The notes: a model not told the origin generated them from the sequence alone. DNA of 64,000 nt from JAVBMV01 sp031552145 (GCA_031552145.1 JAVBMV010000013.1:1-64000), one strand, 5' to 3'. Positions 16,024-25,032 are shown, numbered from the stretch's first letter. Numbers and translations are program-made.

Positions 16024-17821
16024 CGTGGAGTTGGGGCCGCTCCCGCCGCGCCCCTCGCCGCCGCCCGAATCCAAGCGGCGCGGCGAGAAGCAGCGCGAGA
16101 GCCAGCGCAAGGAGTGGAACCGCTCCGGCTTCCCCCGCCGCGCTGCACCCGCTCGCGACCTTCCCAGACGCCGCGAGACTGCGCTCGGGCGTGGCGAGCG
16201 GGGTGGGCGGGGGTGGCGGCGGCGCCTCGACCTTGGGTGGCGCGGGGGGCGCGTCGGTGGGCTTCGCCTGGCCGAAGGGCTGGCCAGGTTCGGCGAGGGG
16301 AGCGGGAGGCTCTGGCGTAGGGGACGCCGTCCCGCCGCCCGTAAGCACGGCGTAGTCGGGCGTGCCCGCGGTGGGACCGTAGAGTACCTGCACCATCTTC
16401 GCCACGGAGGGGACGCCGCTCTTGTCGACGGCGAAGAGCATGTAGAAGCCCGCGGGCGCCAGGTTGTTGTCCTTGGGCGCGGCGACGGAGAGCTCGGTGG
16501 GGCTCGACGCGGAGAAGGTGAGGCGCTGCATCCGCTGGTCCATGTTGAAGGAGTGGGTCACCGAGCCGAGGCGTATGAGGGTGACGAGGCCGATGGCGCT
16601 GGCGTCCGCCGTTTGGAGCGGGAAGTTGGTGCCGGGCCAGAGCCGCTCGGGTGCAGCGACGATCTGCGGACGCGCGCTCTTGAAGAGGTACGGGGGCGAA
16701 AAGACCTGCGCCGAGAGGTCGAGCTTGCCGCGTCCGCCTCCCGTGAAGACGCGCCCGTCGGGAAGGAGCAGACCGGTGGAGTGGTAGCCGCGATAGGCGC
16801 CCAGCTCGGCGAGCAGCGTCCAGGTGTTGGTGACGGGATCCCAGAGCTCGGCGGCGGGCACCGGCTTGTCGCGGTCGTTGAACTCGTCGCCGCTGCTGCC
16901 TCCGGTGACGAGCACGGTGCCATCGGGCAGCGCCGTGGCGTTGTGCTGGCGCCGGGGGGTGCTCATGGAGGGGCCCGCACTCCGTGTGGGCGGATTGGTG
17001 TTGAGATCGATGAGCTCGGTGGTGGCCGAGGGCGTCTTCCCGCCGCCGATGAGGATCAGCTTGCCGGCGTCGTACATGACCGCGGGGCCGTAGGTTCGGT
17101 CCTCTACCTCGACGGCGTAGGTGCCGGCCGTTTCGAGCGCGCCCTCGCCGCTCGTGTCGATGTAATAGCCTTCGGGGTCGGTCCCCGCGACGAAGACCTT
17201 GCCGTTGGGCGCCAACATGATGCGTGGGTAGTAGGGAAACTCCTCGGTCACCGCCGTGAGATCGCGCCATTGGCCCGTGGCCACCTCGAAGACCTGCGAG
17301 ACGAGGTTGATCATCCCCGTGCCCGAGATCTCGCCCGAGACGACGAAGGGATCGCCGTTGGCCAGCGCGATGACCGAGGGATACCAGCGCAGGTCGTTCA
17401 TCTCGGGCACCTCGGTCCAGGTGCGGGCGGCGGCGTTGTAATAGGAGGCGTTGGCGAGCCCCACGTGCGAGGCCGTGTGCCCCCCTGCCGTAAAGACGCT
17501 CCCGTCCGCCAGGTGCATGTGGCCCGAGCAAAAGGCGTTGTAGGGGATCTGGGTGGTGGGGGTGAGCGTGTCGGTCGCCGGATCCCAGAGATAGGCGGCG
17601 TTGCCGTCGTCATACTCACCCCAGAAGAGGACGAGCCCATTGGGTAGCATCGATGTGTGTGTCGACGAAATGGGCGTCGGCTCGACGGCGGACCAGGAGC
17701 CCTTCGTCGACGGCAGCTCTTGCGCCTGGGCCGGTGGTCCCAGGAGCGCGCTGAGTGCGCAGAGCGCGAAGGCCACGAGTGCCCCCCCACTTCTCCGGTG
17801 GCAGATTCCCCCGATGAGCAT
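16010..17821 (-). CDS. Secreted galactose oxidase-like copper radical oxidase with MYXO-CTERM-like tail
   Basis: The 603-aa protein has a signal peptide (about residues 1-34, ending AQAQE), Kelch repeats forming a seven-bladed propeller and a C-terminal immunoglobulin-like domain (DUF1929). Comparison with fungal galactose oxidase puts all metal and radical residues in place: Cys98 in YNAFCSGH and Tyr147 in LRWYPS (thioether pair), Tyr346-His347 in RGYHST and His423 in VTHSFNMDQR. It should therefore oxidise a primary alcohol or aldehyde to produce H2O2; the substrate is unknown. After a Pro-rich linker, the tail GCSAAG plus hydrophobic helix plus GRRRGARR resembles a MYXO-CTERM sorting signal, implying surface anchoring. 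Its 3' end overlaps the convergent regulator gene by 14 bp. Confidence 0.88.
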   Translation of the reverse strand: MLIGGICHRRSGGALVAFALCALSALLGPPAQAQELPSTKGSWSAVEPTPISSTHTSMLPNGLVLFWGEYDDGNAAYLWDPATDTLTPTTQIPYNAFCSGHMHLADGSVFTAGGHTASHVGLANASYYNAAARTWTEVPEMNDLRWYPSVIALANGDPFVVSGEISGTGMINLVSQVFEVATGQWRDLTAVTEEFPYYPRIMLAPNGKVFVAGTDPEGYYIDTSGEGALETAGTYAVEVEDRTYGPAVMYDAGKLILIGGGKTPSATTELIDLNTNPPTRSAGPSMSTPRRQHNATALPDGTVLVTGGSSGDEFNDRDKPVPAAELWDPVTNTWTLLAELGAYRGYHSTGLLLPDGRVFTGGGRGKLDLSAQVFSPPYLFKSARPQIVAAPERLWPGTNFPLQTADASAIGLVTLIRLGSVTHSFNMDQRMQRLTFSASSPTELSVAAPKDNNLAPAGFYMLFAVDKSGVPSVAKMVQVLYGPTAGTPDYAVLTGGGTASPTPEPPAPLAEPGQPFGQAKPTDAPPAPPKVEAPPPPPPTPLATPERSLAASGKVASGCSAAGEAGAVPLLALALALLLAAPLGFGRRRGARRERPQLHVTQP

Positions 17822-17960
17822 CTCCTCCCCCCTCCTCGAGCGGCACGCCTACTTTTGCACAGGAGAGTGCGCGCTTTGCCGCTCGTGCGGAAGGTGCCCA
17901 TGTGCAGTCCCGGGCGCGACCGCTTGCACATGCGGGGGAGGGCCGCCAGAATCGCGCGCC

Positions 17961-18257
17961 ATGAATCGCGTTCCGACAAAGAGGCTCACGCTGCTGCTGC
18001 TCGCTACCCTGGCCGCTGCCTGTACCAGCCCATGCCTGGAGCTGGCCAAGAAGGTCTGCAAGTGCGAGGAGACGATCTCCGCGAAGAACGCTTGTGAGCG
18101 ACGCGCCGAGGCCGAAGAGGCGAACATCAATCTCTCCGACAGCGACGAAGATCGATGCGACGATCTGCTCGACAAGTGCAAGTGCGGCGCGCTCGACACG
18201 CCCGAAGGGCGCGTCGCCTGCGGCCTGGCGCGCGAGCCCGCGACGCCTACGCCATAG
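17961..18257 (+). CDS. Small cysteine-rich lipoprotein, 98 aa
   Basis: The N-terminus is a lipoprotein signal peptide with lipobox LAAAC (Cys21), so the mature protein is lipidated. The mature part is highly charged and has a Cys pattern (PCLEL, KVCKCEE, ACERR, RCDDL, KCKCG, ACGLA) that could make several disulfides. Function is unknown. ATG at 17961 is preferred over longer upstream frames because it directly yields the signal peptide. It is divergent from the oxidase gene and its stop slightly overlaps the convergent kinase gene (18247-18257). Confidence 0.7.
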   Translation: MNRVPTKRLTLLLLATLAAACTSPCLELAKKVCKCEETISAKNACERRAEAEEANINLSDSDEDRCDDLLDKCKCGALDTPEGRVACGLAREPATPTP

Positions 18258-19695
18258 GGAGCGAGAAGAGGAAGCGCGTCCCCGCGCCCTCGATGCTCTC
18301 GACCGAGATCGAGCCACCCTGCTTCTCGATCAGGTCCTTGACGATGGTGAGCCCGAGGCCCGTCCCAACGCCCTCGGGCTTGGTGGAGAAGAAGGGGTCG
18401 AAGATTCGAGCCAGGGCGGCCTTGGGGATGCCGCTCCCCGTGTCGGAGAGCTCGAGCGCGATGGTTCCCTCGGCGCGGCGCGCGGCGACGGTGATGGTGC
18501 CGCCACTCTTGGGCAGCGCGTGGCAGGCATTGGTGAGCAGGTTGACGAAGATCTGCGTCAGATCGTGGCCGTCGCCGTCGATGAGCGGGAGCTCTGGCTC
18601 GAGCGCCGTGACGAACTTGGCGCCGTGGGCCCTGAAGAGGTGCTCACAGAACTGTGTCGCGCGCGCCAGCGCCTCGCTCACCGCATAGGGTTTGCGCGCT
18701 TGGGCCGACGGGCGGCAATAGCTCATGAGTTCGCCGACGAAGCGATCGATACGCGCCGAAGACTCGGTGATGCGCCGCAGCTTCTCCTGCTCGGCGGTGG
18801 GAGCGCCTCGCGCGCCGGAGCGCTCCAGCAGCGCCGCCGAATACATGGTGATGACCGAGAGCGGGTTCTTGATCTCGTGGGCGATGCTGGCGGTCAACTG
18901 CCCCAGCGAGGCCAACTTCTCGGAGTGGCGCACGCGCCGCTCGAGCTCCTGCTGACGCGCCTTGTCCTCCATGACGATGAGGAGCCCATCAATGCGGCCC
19001 GAGAGCCCGTGCACGAAATGGGCATAGAAGGTTCCGCGCAGCGCCCTGCCATTGACCAGGGAGAGCCTCAGGTCATGCACCCCAGGGCGCGTCAGCCTGG
19101 CGATGACCTCTCTCTCGGCGCCGTCGATGAAGGCGAAGAAGGGCTTGCCCAGGAGCTCCGCGCGCGTAAAGCCCGAGAGCAGCTCCAGGCCTCGACTTAC
19201 CTCGGTGATGGCGCCGCGCCGATCGATCTTGAGCATCGCCGACTCGGAGGTGGCGATCATCTTCTGCTCGAGGAGTTGCGAGCGCCTGATCTCGCTCTGG
19301 AGGGCGGCGCATCGGAGCGAGACGCAGAGCTGCGTCGCGACCAGCCGGAAGATCGAGTCGAGGTCCATGCCGGCGTTGGTGTCGGCGGGGAGGCGCTCGA
19401 GCTCCAGGTGGCCATAGAGCGTTCCGGCGCTCTCGAGGACGGCGGAGTAGCTTGGATACCCTTCACCGGGAAGGCATCTCTCCGCGTAGGTGGCGCTCAC
19501 CGATCCACGATAGGGGTTGAGGATCGTCAGCCGGAAGCGCCGGTCGGGGAATAGGAGCCTGAGCCCCATCACCGTGGTCGCCAGCACCTGCTCGTCACGC
19601 TCGGTCGAGGCGAGCTCCTTCAGCAGGCGCTCCACATGGAGCCTGAAGGAGCTGGCGTCGCCGAGGCGATTGCTTTGGATATCCGAGCAATCCAC
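18247..19695 (-). CDS. Soluble sensor histidine kinase (GAF-like, PAS, HisKA, HATPase)
   Basis: The 482-aa cytoplasmic kinase has an N-terminal GAF-like region (about residues 40-150), a PAS domain (AMLKIDRRGAITEVSRG onward), the phosphoacceptor helix (LGQLTASIAHEIKNPLSV with the His) and a HATPase_c domain (QIFVNLLTNACHAL N box; SDTGSGIP G1; STKPEGVGTGLGL G2). No TM segment is seen, so it senses a soluble signal or partner. The chosen start is GTG 19695, preceded by GAAGGAG at 7 nt and located 4 nt after the stop of the upstream PAS-HisKA gene. A GTG at 19749 would extend it by 18 residues into that gene. No response regulator is adjacent. Confidence 0.85.
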   Translation of the reverse strand: MDCSDIQSNRLGDASSFRLHVERLLKELASTERDEQVLATTVMGLRLLFPDRRFRLTILNPYRGSVSATYAERCLPGEGYPSYSAVLESAGTLYGHLELERLPADTNAGMDLDSIFRLVATQLCVSLRCAALQSEIRRSQLLEQKMIATSESAMLKIDRRGAITEVSRGLELLSGFTRAELLGKPFFAFIDGAEREVIARLTRPGVHDLRLSLVNGRALRGTFYAHFVHGLSGRIDGLLIVMEDKARQQELERRVRHSEKLASLGQLTASIAHEIKNPLSVITMYSAALLERSGARGAPTAEQEKLRRITESSARIDRFVGELMSYCRPSAQARKPYAVSEALARATQFCEHLFRAHGAKFVTALEPELPLIDGDGHDLTQIFVNLLTNACHALPKSGGTITVAARRAEGTIALELSDTGSGIPKAALARIFDPFFSTKPEGVGTGLGLTIVKDLIEKQGGSISVESIEGAGTRFLFSLPMA

Positions 19696-19699
19696 TTCG

Positions 19700-20494
19700 T
19701 CACTCCTTCTCGCCGGCGGAGCGAGAGATATCGACGATCCTCTGCCCACCGACGTAGTCCTTGGTCTCGTACTTCGTGATCTTGCCCAGCTTGCGGACGA
19801 TCTCCGCGATTCGCTCCGCCTCGCGGTAGATGATGTCGACCTGGCGATGGGCTGGGTCGCTCTCCGGCAAGCGCCGCTTCAAGAGCTCCGCGAAGCCCAT
19901 CACGCTGGTCAGGGGCTGGTTGAGTTCGTGCGCCGCGGCGCCCGCCATCTCGACGATGATCGCGCGCTTCTCGGCCTCGGTCAGCCGCTTCTCGACGTTC
20001 CGCTCGCGCAGATCGCTGAACTGTAAAAGGGCGCCCGCCCTCGTGAAGGCGCCCGAGCGCAGCGGAGCGCCCGAGGCGAGGACGGGCACCCGGACGCCCC
20101 CGGCGTCGACGAGCTCCAGCGTCCTGTGCTCTCCGAGGAGCGTCGCGTCGGGCGAGAGCTTCAGGCACTCGGCGAGGAGCGCGCGCGCGCTCACCGCGCT
20201 CGCCTCGGAGAAGTAGCGCGGGAGCTCGTGCCCCAGCACTTGCGCGGGCTCCACCTTGAGCAGTCGCGCCGCGGGCGCGTTGAGGTAGATGATGGCCCCC
20301 TGCTCGTCGGTGGCGATCATGCTCTCCGGCGTCGCATCGAGCAGCCGCTCGTAGATGCACTGGTCGCAGGGGAGCTTGGGCGCTGCAGGTACCGTCGGCT
20401 CCCGGGCGCGCTCGGCCATCGCCGCGGCGGACTCCTTCGCGGGAGTCTCCTCGGCAAGCGGAGCTTCGAGCGTCTCTGGCAGCGTCGTGGACAC
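19700..20494 (-). CDS. PAS-HisKA protein lacking an ATPase domain
   Basis: The 264-aa protein has an N-terminal low-complexity segment, a CDQCIY motif near residue 42, a PAS domain (ESMIATDEQGAIIYLN) and a HisKA dimerisation helix with the phosphoacceptor (EMAGAAAHELNQPLTS). It then ends after DYVGGQRIVDIS without any HATPase domain. It precedes a complete kinase gene by 4 nt, so the pair may form heterodimers in which the second protein phosphorylates the His of the first. The ending is a clean TGA with the next ribosome binding site overlapping, so a frameshift is unlikely. The start is GTG at 20494. Confidence 0.82.
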   Translation of the reverse strand: MSTTLPETLEAPLAEETPAKESAAAMAERAREPTVPAAPKLPCDQCIYERLLDATPESMIATDEQGAIIYLNAPAARLLKVEPAQVLGHELPRYFSEASAVSARALLAECLKLSPDATLLGEHRTLELVDAGGVRVPVLASGAPLRSGAFTRAGALLQFSDLRERNVEKRLTEAEKRAIIVEMAGAAAHELNQPLTSVMGFAELLKRRLPESDPAHRQVDIIYREAERIAEIVRKLGKITKYETKDYVGGQRIVDISRSAGEKE

Positions 20495-20530
20495 GTTGGG
20501 GCGACTCTACCATCGAGGTGCGCGGGTCAG

Positions 20531-20566
20531 AAAAACCTTGCCGGCTTGCCCTCCTGGCGACAGGAG
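20531..20566 (-). terminator. Probable terminator after the tyrosine-degradation operon
   Basis: On the minus strand, the hairpin 20551-20556/20561-20566 (CTCCTG with a 4-nt loop) is followed after 14 nt by five T residues (complement of 20531-20535). A second stem, GTCGGCC at 20566-20572 with GGCCGAC at 20586-20592, overlaps the stop codon of the flavin reductase gene. It separates the catabolic genes from the downstream kinase pair. The distance between the stem and the T-run makes the call moderate. Confidence 0.4.
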
Positions 20567-20582
20567 TCGGCCCTCGAGTGCC

Positions 20583-21596
20583 CTAGGCCGACGTGGCCAG
20601 CGGAGCGCGCGTCGTCACTACCTTTTCGGCGCAGCGCAGCGCCGACCAGGCCAGCAGCGGCTCACCACTCTCGAGCGCGCACTTCGCGGCGCGCTCGAAG
20701 AGCGGCAGCGATTCGGCGCCTCGGTTCTCGGCGAAGAAATACTGCGCGCGGGCCAGCAGCTCGCGCGCCCTGCCCAGACGCTCCGCCCGCGCGAACGCCT
20801 CGAGCGAGTTGGGCTCGGCGAGGCCCTCCCGCGAGAGCGCGCGAGCCAGCGCGCGCGCCTGCTCTTCGGTCGGGAGGTCGCCCTCTTCGACATTGGCCAG
20901 CTGGGCCAGGTCGTTCGCGGTGAGGCATTTGGAGGCGCGTACCCAGCCAGGGAGCTGGTCGTAGCCGATTCCGCGCCGCCTCACCGGCTTCGCCAGCTGG
21001 AAGAGCGCGCCGCCGCTCGCGCGGACATAGGTGCTGCCGCCGAGCCGCCCCACCAGATCCATGCGCTCGTTGTCGACGGCACCCTCTGTGTAAAGGTCTT
21101 CGGCGAGATGAAAGAGCACGACCTCGCACAGTGCCAGGTTGCCCGAGCCGGGGCCGTCGCCCAGCGCGAGCATCTGCTTGAGCACGCACTCCATCTGGAG
21201 CGGCGACTCGGCGACGCGCGCCGGACTCACCCGCTCCGCCGGGATGGGGGTGAAGCCCGACTTCACGAATTCGTCCACCTCGGAGGGATACTCCGTCGAC
21301 GCGAGGCTGGCCTGCTGCACCATGGGCCAGGTCACCGCGTGGATGACGCACTCTCCCGTGTCCATGAGGTTGCGCCAGGTATCCTTCAGCGTCGCATCGC
21401 GCACTCGGCGCGAAGCGGAGAAGCCCACCATGGGCGGGTTGGCCCCGAAGGCGTTGAAGAAGGAGAAAGGGGCGAGGTTGGATTGGCCGCTCTTCGAGCG
21501 CGTTGAGACGAGCGCGATGGGGCGAGGCGCGATGGCGCCGTTGAGCAGGTCGAAGATCTGGCCGACGGGGCTCTTGGTGGGGTCGAAGCGGAGCAT
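20583..21596 (-). CDS. Flavin reductase (DIM6/NTAB) family protein with helical C-terminal extension
   Basis: Residues 1 to about 190 form the FMN-binding split barrel of the flavin reductase-like family: LLNGAIAPRPIALVST, SNLAPFSFFNAFGANPPMVGFS and GECVIHAV are typical. An additional about 140-residue, Ala/Glu/Arg-rich helical region (ARALARALSREGL to the end) resembles a TPR-like segment. ATG at 21596 follows the stop of the fumarylacetoacetase gene with one base between, so it belongs to the homogentisate operon. Its specific reaction is unknown; it could be an oxidoreductase or FMN-dependent accessory enzyme of aromatic degradation. Confidence 0.83.
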   Translation of the reverse strand: MLRFDPTKSPVGQIFDLLNGAIAPRPIALVSTRSKSGQSNLAPFSFFNAFGANPPMVGFSASRRVRDATLKDTWRNLMDTGECVIHAVTWPMVQQASLASTEYPSEVDEFVKSGFTPIPAERVSPARVAESPLQMECVLKQMLALGDGPGSGNLALCEVVLFHLAEDLYTEGAVDNERMDLVGRLGGSTYVRASGGALFQLAKPVRRRGIGYDQLPGWVRASKCLTANDLAQLANVEEGDLPTEEQARALARALSREGLAEPNSLEAFARAERLGRARELLARAQYFFAENRGAESLPLFERAAKCALESGEPLLAWSALRCAEKVVTTRAPLATSA

Positions 21597-21597
21597 C

Positions 21598-22650
21598 TCA
21601 CCCCACCGCCGCGGCTCGGGCGAGGCGCCTGTCGATCGGGGCGCGCTCGATGTGATTGGTCAGCGTGCCGAGCCCCTCGATCGAGAGGGCGATCTCGTCA
21701 CCCGCGTTGAGCCAGGTGGGCCGGTGTGGCTCGCCTCGCTCCTTCGCGGCGCGCGCGCGAGTCCCGTTGAGCTCCAGGTAGCAGCCGGTGCCCACCGTGC
21801 CCGAGCCGATGATGTCGCCGGGAAAGAGCTCGGCGCCGTAGCTGGCGCGCTCGATGAGCTCGGCGAAGGTCCAGGACATCTCCTTCAGATTGCCGCGCGA
21901 GATGAGCTCGCCGTTGTGGCGCGCGGTCATCGAGAGGTCCCAGCGGCTTCCGCGCGGTGACGGAAGCCTGCGCGGCTCCAGCTCGTCGAGCGTCACCAGC
22001 CAGGGCCCGAGGGCGGTGGCGAAGTCCTTCCCCTTCGCGGGGCCCAGGCTCAGCTTCATCTCCTCGGATTGGAGCTGGCGTGCCGAGAAGTCGTTCATCA
22101 CCATCAGGCCGGCGATGTGCGCCTCCGCCTCGGCCGCGGCGATGTTCTTGCCGCGCCTCCCGATGACGATGGCCGCCTCCAGCTCGAAGTCGAGCTGCTC
22201 GAGGTGATCGCGCTCCACCGCGACGGCTCCCTCGCCCACCACGCCGCGGTGGTTGGTGAAATAGAACACGGGAAACTGATCGAACTCGGGGATCATCTCG
22301 GCGCCGCGGTTTCGTCTGGCCGCCTCGACATGCTGCCGGAAGGCATAGCCATCTCGGCAGGAGCCGGGGTGCGGCACGGGCGCGAGCAGCCTCGCCACCT
22401 TCGCCTCCACCAGACGCCTTCCGGCGCGGTGCGCGCTTAGGATGCGCGCGGCAGCCGCGGTCGCCTCGGGCCAGCGCGATAACAGATCGCCCATGGTCGC
22501 TGGGAGCGCGAGCCCGAGCGCGGCGGCGGAGAGAGAGAGATCGAGCGGCGCGGCGTCCGCGCTCGCCATTCCGTCCGCGCCCGCGACCGTCGTGGCGAGC
22601 AACCCGGCTCTCTCGGAGCCGTCGGAAGCCATATAAGAGATGAGTCGCAT
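21598..22650 (-). CDS. fahA: Fumarylacetoacetate hydrolase family protein
   Basis: The 350-aa protein belongs to the FAH family, which hydrolyses fumarylacetoacetate to fumarate and acetoacetate in tyrosine catabolism. Seen: DGYAFRQHVEAARRNRG, QLDFELEAAIVIGRRGKNI (metal-binding Glu residues), GLMVMNDFSARQLQ, LGPAKGKDFATALGPWLVT and PGDIIGSGTVGTGCYLELNG. The order hpd-hmgA-this gene makes fumarylacetoacetase the likely role. ATG at 22650 is the chosen start, 20 nt after the hmgA stop. A longer frame upstream lies within hmgA and is rejected. Confidence 0.92.
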   Translation of the reverse strand: MRLISYMASDGSERAGLLATTVAGADGMASADAAPLDLSLSAAALGLALPATMGDLLSRWPEATAAAARILSAHRAGRRLVEAKVARLLAPVPHPGSCRDGYAFRQHVEAARRNRGAEMIPEFDQFPVFYFTNHRGVVGEGAVAVERDHLEQLDFELEAAIVIGRRGKNIAAAEAEAHIAGLMVMNDFSARQLQSEEMKLSLGPAKGKDFATALGPWLVTLDELEPRRLPSPRGSRWDLSMTARHNGELISRGNLKEMSWTFAELIERASYGAELFPGDIIGSGTVGTGCYLELNGTRARAAKERGEPHRPTWLNAGDEIALSIEGLGTLTNHIERAPIDRRLARAAAVG

Positions 22651-22670
22651 GTGAGTCCTTTCGCGCTCGG

Positions 22671-23864
22671 CTAGAGCGCCTCCTTCGTGAGCCAGGAGCG
22701 TGGGTAGCGTTCGTCGAAGAGCGCGCGCGCGGCGAGGGTGGGCTGCAGGCGGCTGTAGGTGTCGAGCATCACCGCCCACTCCTCGGTGCCTGCCTGCCCA
22801 AGCGACGCCTCGGTGCGCCCCGGCTGCGGGCCGTGGGGCAGGCCAGAGGGGTGCAGCGTGATGGAGCCCTCGTGCATCCCGGTGCGCGACATGAACTCGC
22901 CGCCGAAGTAGTAGAGCAGCTCGTCGCTGTCGATGTTGGAATGGAAGTAGGGCGCGGGGACAGCGTTCGGATGAAAATCGAAGGGGCGCGGCACGAAGTT
23001 GCAGAGCACGAAGTGCTCGGAGCGCAGCACTGCGTGGACGGGCGGCGGCAGGTGGATGCGCCCAACTTTCGGATGGAAGTCGCGCACATTGAGAGCATAG
23101 GGGTAGAGGTAGCCGTCCCAGCCCACCAGATCGAATGGGTGGTGCGCGAGCTTCTGCTCGAAGGCGCGCGCGCCGTCTCGGATGATGAGAGAGAAGGGGC
23201 CCTTGGCGCGCGTGGGCTCGCCGAGGATGGGCAGCTTGAAGTCGCGCTCGCAATAGGGCGCCTCCTCGAGCAGCTGCCCATACTCGTTGCGATAGGCGCG
23301 CGGGATCTCCAGCGCCGAGGTCGACTCGATGCAGAGCAGCCGTACGTCATCAAACGATTCGGGTTCGAGGCGCCACGTGACCGCGCGCGGGATCACGAGC
23401 TGGTCGCCCGGCTCGAAGGCGAGCTCCCCAAAGTCGCTCTTGAAGAGGCCGCGCCCTCGATGGATGAAGAGGTATTCGCTGGCCCGCGCGTTTCGGTAGA
23501 GCTCCTCGGTGCCGTGCGTGACGCGCGCGATGGCCACGGTGCAGCCCTCATTCTGGAAGAGCACCCGGCGCGCGCGGATGAAGTCGCCGCCGAAGTCGCC
23601 CTCGGCGCGGTGCGCCAGCGCCTCGGGCGGGAGAAGATGCATCGGCAAGAGCGGCGCCTCGCTCCAGGGATGGACGCGGGGCAGGTCGATGGTGCGCATC
23701 TCGACGAGCCCCGTGGGCATCTCGAGCCGGTACTTGAGCGAGTAGATGCCGCCGAAGCCTTTGCTGGAGACGAGCTCCTCGCGGTGGAGCCCCTCGCCGT
23801 CGGCGCGGTGGAAGGTGGTGTGCTTGACGCGGGGAACCTCTCCCGCCCGATGGTAGTGCGGCAT
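22671..23864 (-). CDS. hmgA: Homogentisate 1,2-dioxygenase
   Basis: The 397-aa cupin enzyme opens the ring of homogentisate to maleylacetoacetate using Fe(II). The family signature PAPYFHSNIDSDELLYY (metal-binding His and Glu) and SITLHPSGLPHGPQPG (third metal His) are present, with the N-terminal MPHYHRAGEVPRVKHT. It lies between hpd and fahA on the same strand, about 30 bp after hpd. The start ATG at 23864 is preceded by GAGGAGC. Confidence 0.95.
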   Translation of the reverse strand: MPHYHRAGEVPRVKHTTFHRADGEGLHREELVSSKGFGGIYSLKYRLEMPTGLVEMRTIDLPRVHPWSEAPLLPMHLLPPEALAHRAEGDFGGDFIRARRVLFQNEGCTVAIARVTHGTEELYRNARASEYLFIHRGRGLFKSDFGELAFEPGDQLVIPRAVTWRLEPESFDDVRLLCIESTSALEIPRAYRNEYGQLLEEAPYCERDFKLPILGEPTRAKGPFSLIIRDGARAFEQKLAHHPFDLVGWDGYLYPYALNVRDFHPKVGRIHLPPPVHAVLRSEHFVLCNFVPRPFDFHPNAVPAPYFHSNIDSDELLYYFGGEFMSRTGMHEGSITLHPSGLPHGPQPGRTEASLGQAGTEEWAVMLDTYSRLQPTLAARALFDERYPRSWLTKEAL

Positions 23865-23894
23865 GGTCGCTCCTCCTCGCCGTTGGCCCGCGCG

Positions 23895-25016
23895 CTAGGC
23901 GCGCTCCAGGTTTCCGCGCTGCCGCTGGTCGGCCTCGATCGCCTCGAAGAGCGACTGAAAGTTGCCGCGGCCGAAGCCCTGGCTCCCGCGCCTGCGCTGG
24001 ATGATCTCGAAGAAGAAGGTGGGTCGATCGCCGATGGGCTTGGTGAAGAGCTGCAGCAGATAGCCCTGCCCTTCCATGTCGCAGAGGATCCCTTGCTCGG
24101 CCAGCTCGGCCAGCGGCTCGGTGAGCGCGAGGTCGGTGCGCGCGCGCAGCGCTTCGTAATAAGTGCCGGGCACCTCCAGGAACTCGACGCCGTTTTGCCG
24201 AAGCTGCTTGATGGTGGCGACGATGTCCTCCGTGGCGAGCGCCAGATGCTGTACGCCCGAGCCGCCGAACGCCTCCAGAAACTCCTCGATCTGCGACTTC
24301 TTGAGGCCCGCATAGGGCTCATTGATAGGATTCTTGATGCGCCCGGTCTCGTCGCGCACCACCTTGGAGAGGAGCGCCGAATACTTGGTGCCGATATCCC
24401 CCGGCTTGAAGTCGATGAAGGTGCTGAAGCCGAGCGCGCGATTGAAATAGGCGGCCCAGAGGTCCATCTCGTTCTCGCGGACGTTACCGACGATGTGATC
24501 GACCTGCGTCAGCCCCGCCGGGCGCGGAGACACGGCGTGGCGCGGAGCGCGGAAGCCGGGCTCATAGAGGCCGCGATAATGATCGCGATTGACGAAGCGG
24601 ATCTCGCAAGCGTCATAGAGTCGAATCGCCGCGCGCTCCACCGTCCCATGCTCATCTTGGAGACGCTCCGGGCGCAGCGAGGGGATGGCGCCATTCTTCA
24701 CCGCTTGCGCGAAAGAGCTCTCGACCGAGTCGACCTCGAGCGACCAGCGGCGAACGCCGTCGCCGTGCTCGTGGACGAAACCCGCGATCTCGTCGGTGCG
24801 GCGCGATGAAGCGCTCGTCACGACGAGGCGGATGGCGCCCTGGCGCAACAGGTAAGAGGTCCGGTCGCGCCGCCCTGTCTCCGGCCCCAGGTACCCCTCC
24901 AGGGTGAAGCCCATGGCGCTCGCGAGCCAGTAGGCCCACTGCTTCGCCGAGCCGACGTAGAATTCGACCGTGTCGTAATGCCTGATGCCGAGCGAACTTC
25001 CATTTGCTGCTTCCAT
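23895..25016 (-). CDS. hpd: 4-Hydroxyphenylpyruvate dioxygenase
   Basis: The 373-aa Fe(II) enzyme converts 4-hydroxyphenylpyruvate to homogentisate. The three metal ligands sit in TQVDHIVGNV, SGVQHLALAT and TFFFEIIQR, and GRGNFQSLFEAIE is the closing family motif. It is the first gene of the minus-strand operon hpd-hmgA-fahA-flavin reductase. ATG at 25016 has GGAGGAC upstream. It is divergent from the phenylalanine hydroxylase gene across about 160 bp, giving a complete route from phenylalanine to homogentisate. Confidence 0.95.
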   Translation of the reverse strand: MEAANGSSLGIRHYDTVEFYVGSAKQWAYWLASAMGFTLEGYLGPETGRRDRTSYLLRQGAIRLVVTSASSRRTDEIAGFVHEHGDGVRRWSLEVDSVESSFAQAVKNGAIPSLRPERLQDEHGTVERAAIRLYDACEIRFVNRDHYRGLYEPGFRAPRHAVSPRPAGLTQVDHIVGNVRENEMDLWAAYFNRALGFSTFIDFKPGDIGTKYSALLSKVVRDETGRIKNPINEPYAGLKKSQIEEFLEAFGGSGVQHLALATEDIVATIKQLRQNGVEFLEVPGTYYEALRARTDLALTEPLAELAEQGILCDMEGQGYLLQLFTKPIGDRPTFFFEIIQRRRGSQGFGRGNFQSLFEAIEADQRQRGNLERA

Positions 25017-25032
25017 GACGTCCTCCCCTCCC

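Noticed and set aside
15939..17531. Long minus-strand frame of 530 codons and a plus-strand frame of 543 codons over the oxidase gene
   Set aside because: Both are Arg/Gly/Ala-rich shadows in GC-rich DNA; only the 603-codon frame shows a signal peptide, Kelch repeats and catalytic residues.
22833..24809. 658-codon plus-strand frame opposite hmgA and hpd
   Set aside because: It runs antisense to two clearly conserved enzymes and has no recognisable motif or ribosome binding site.
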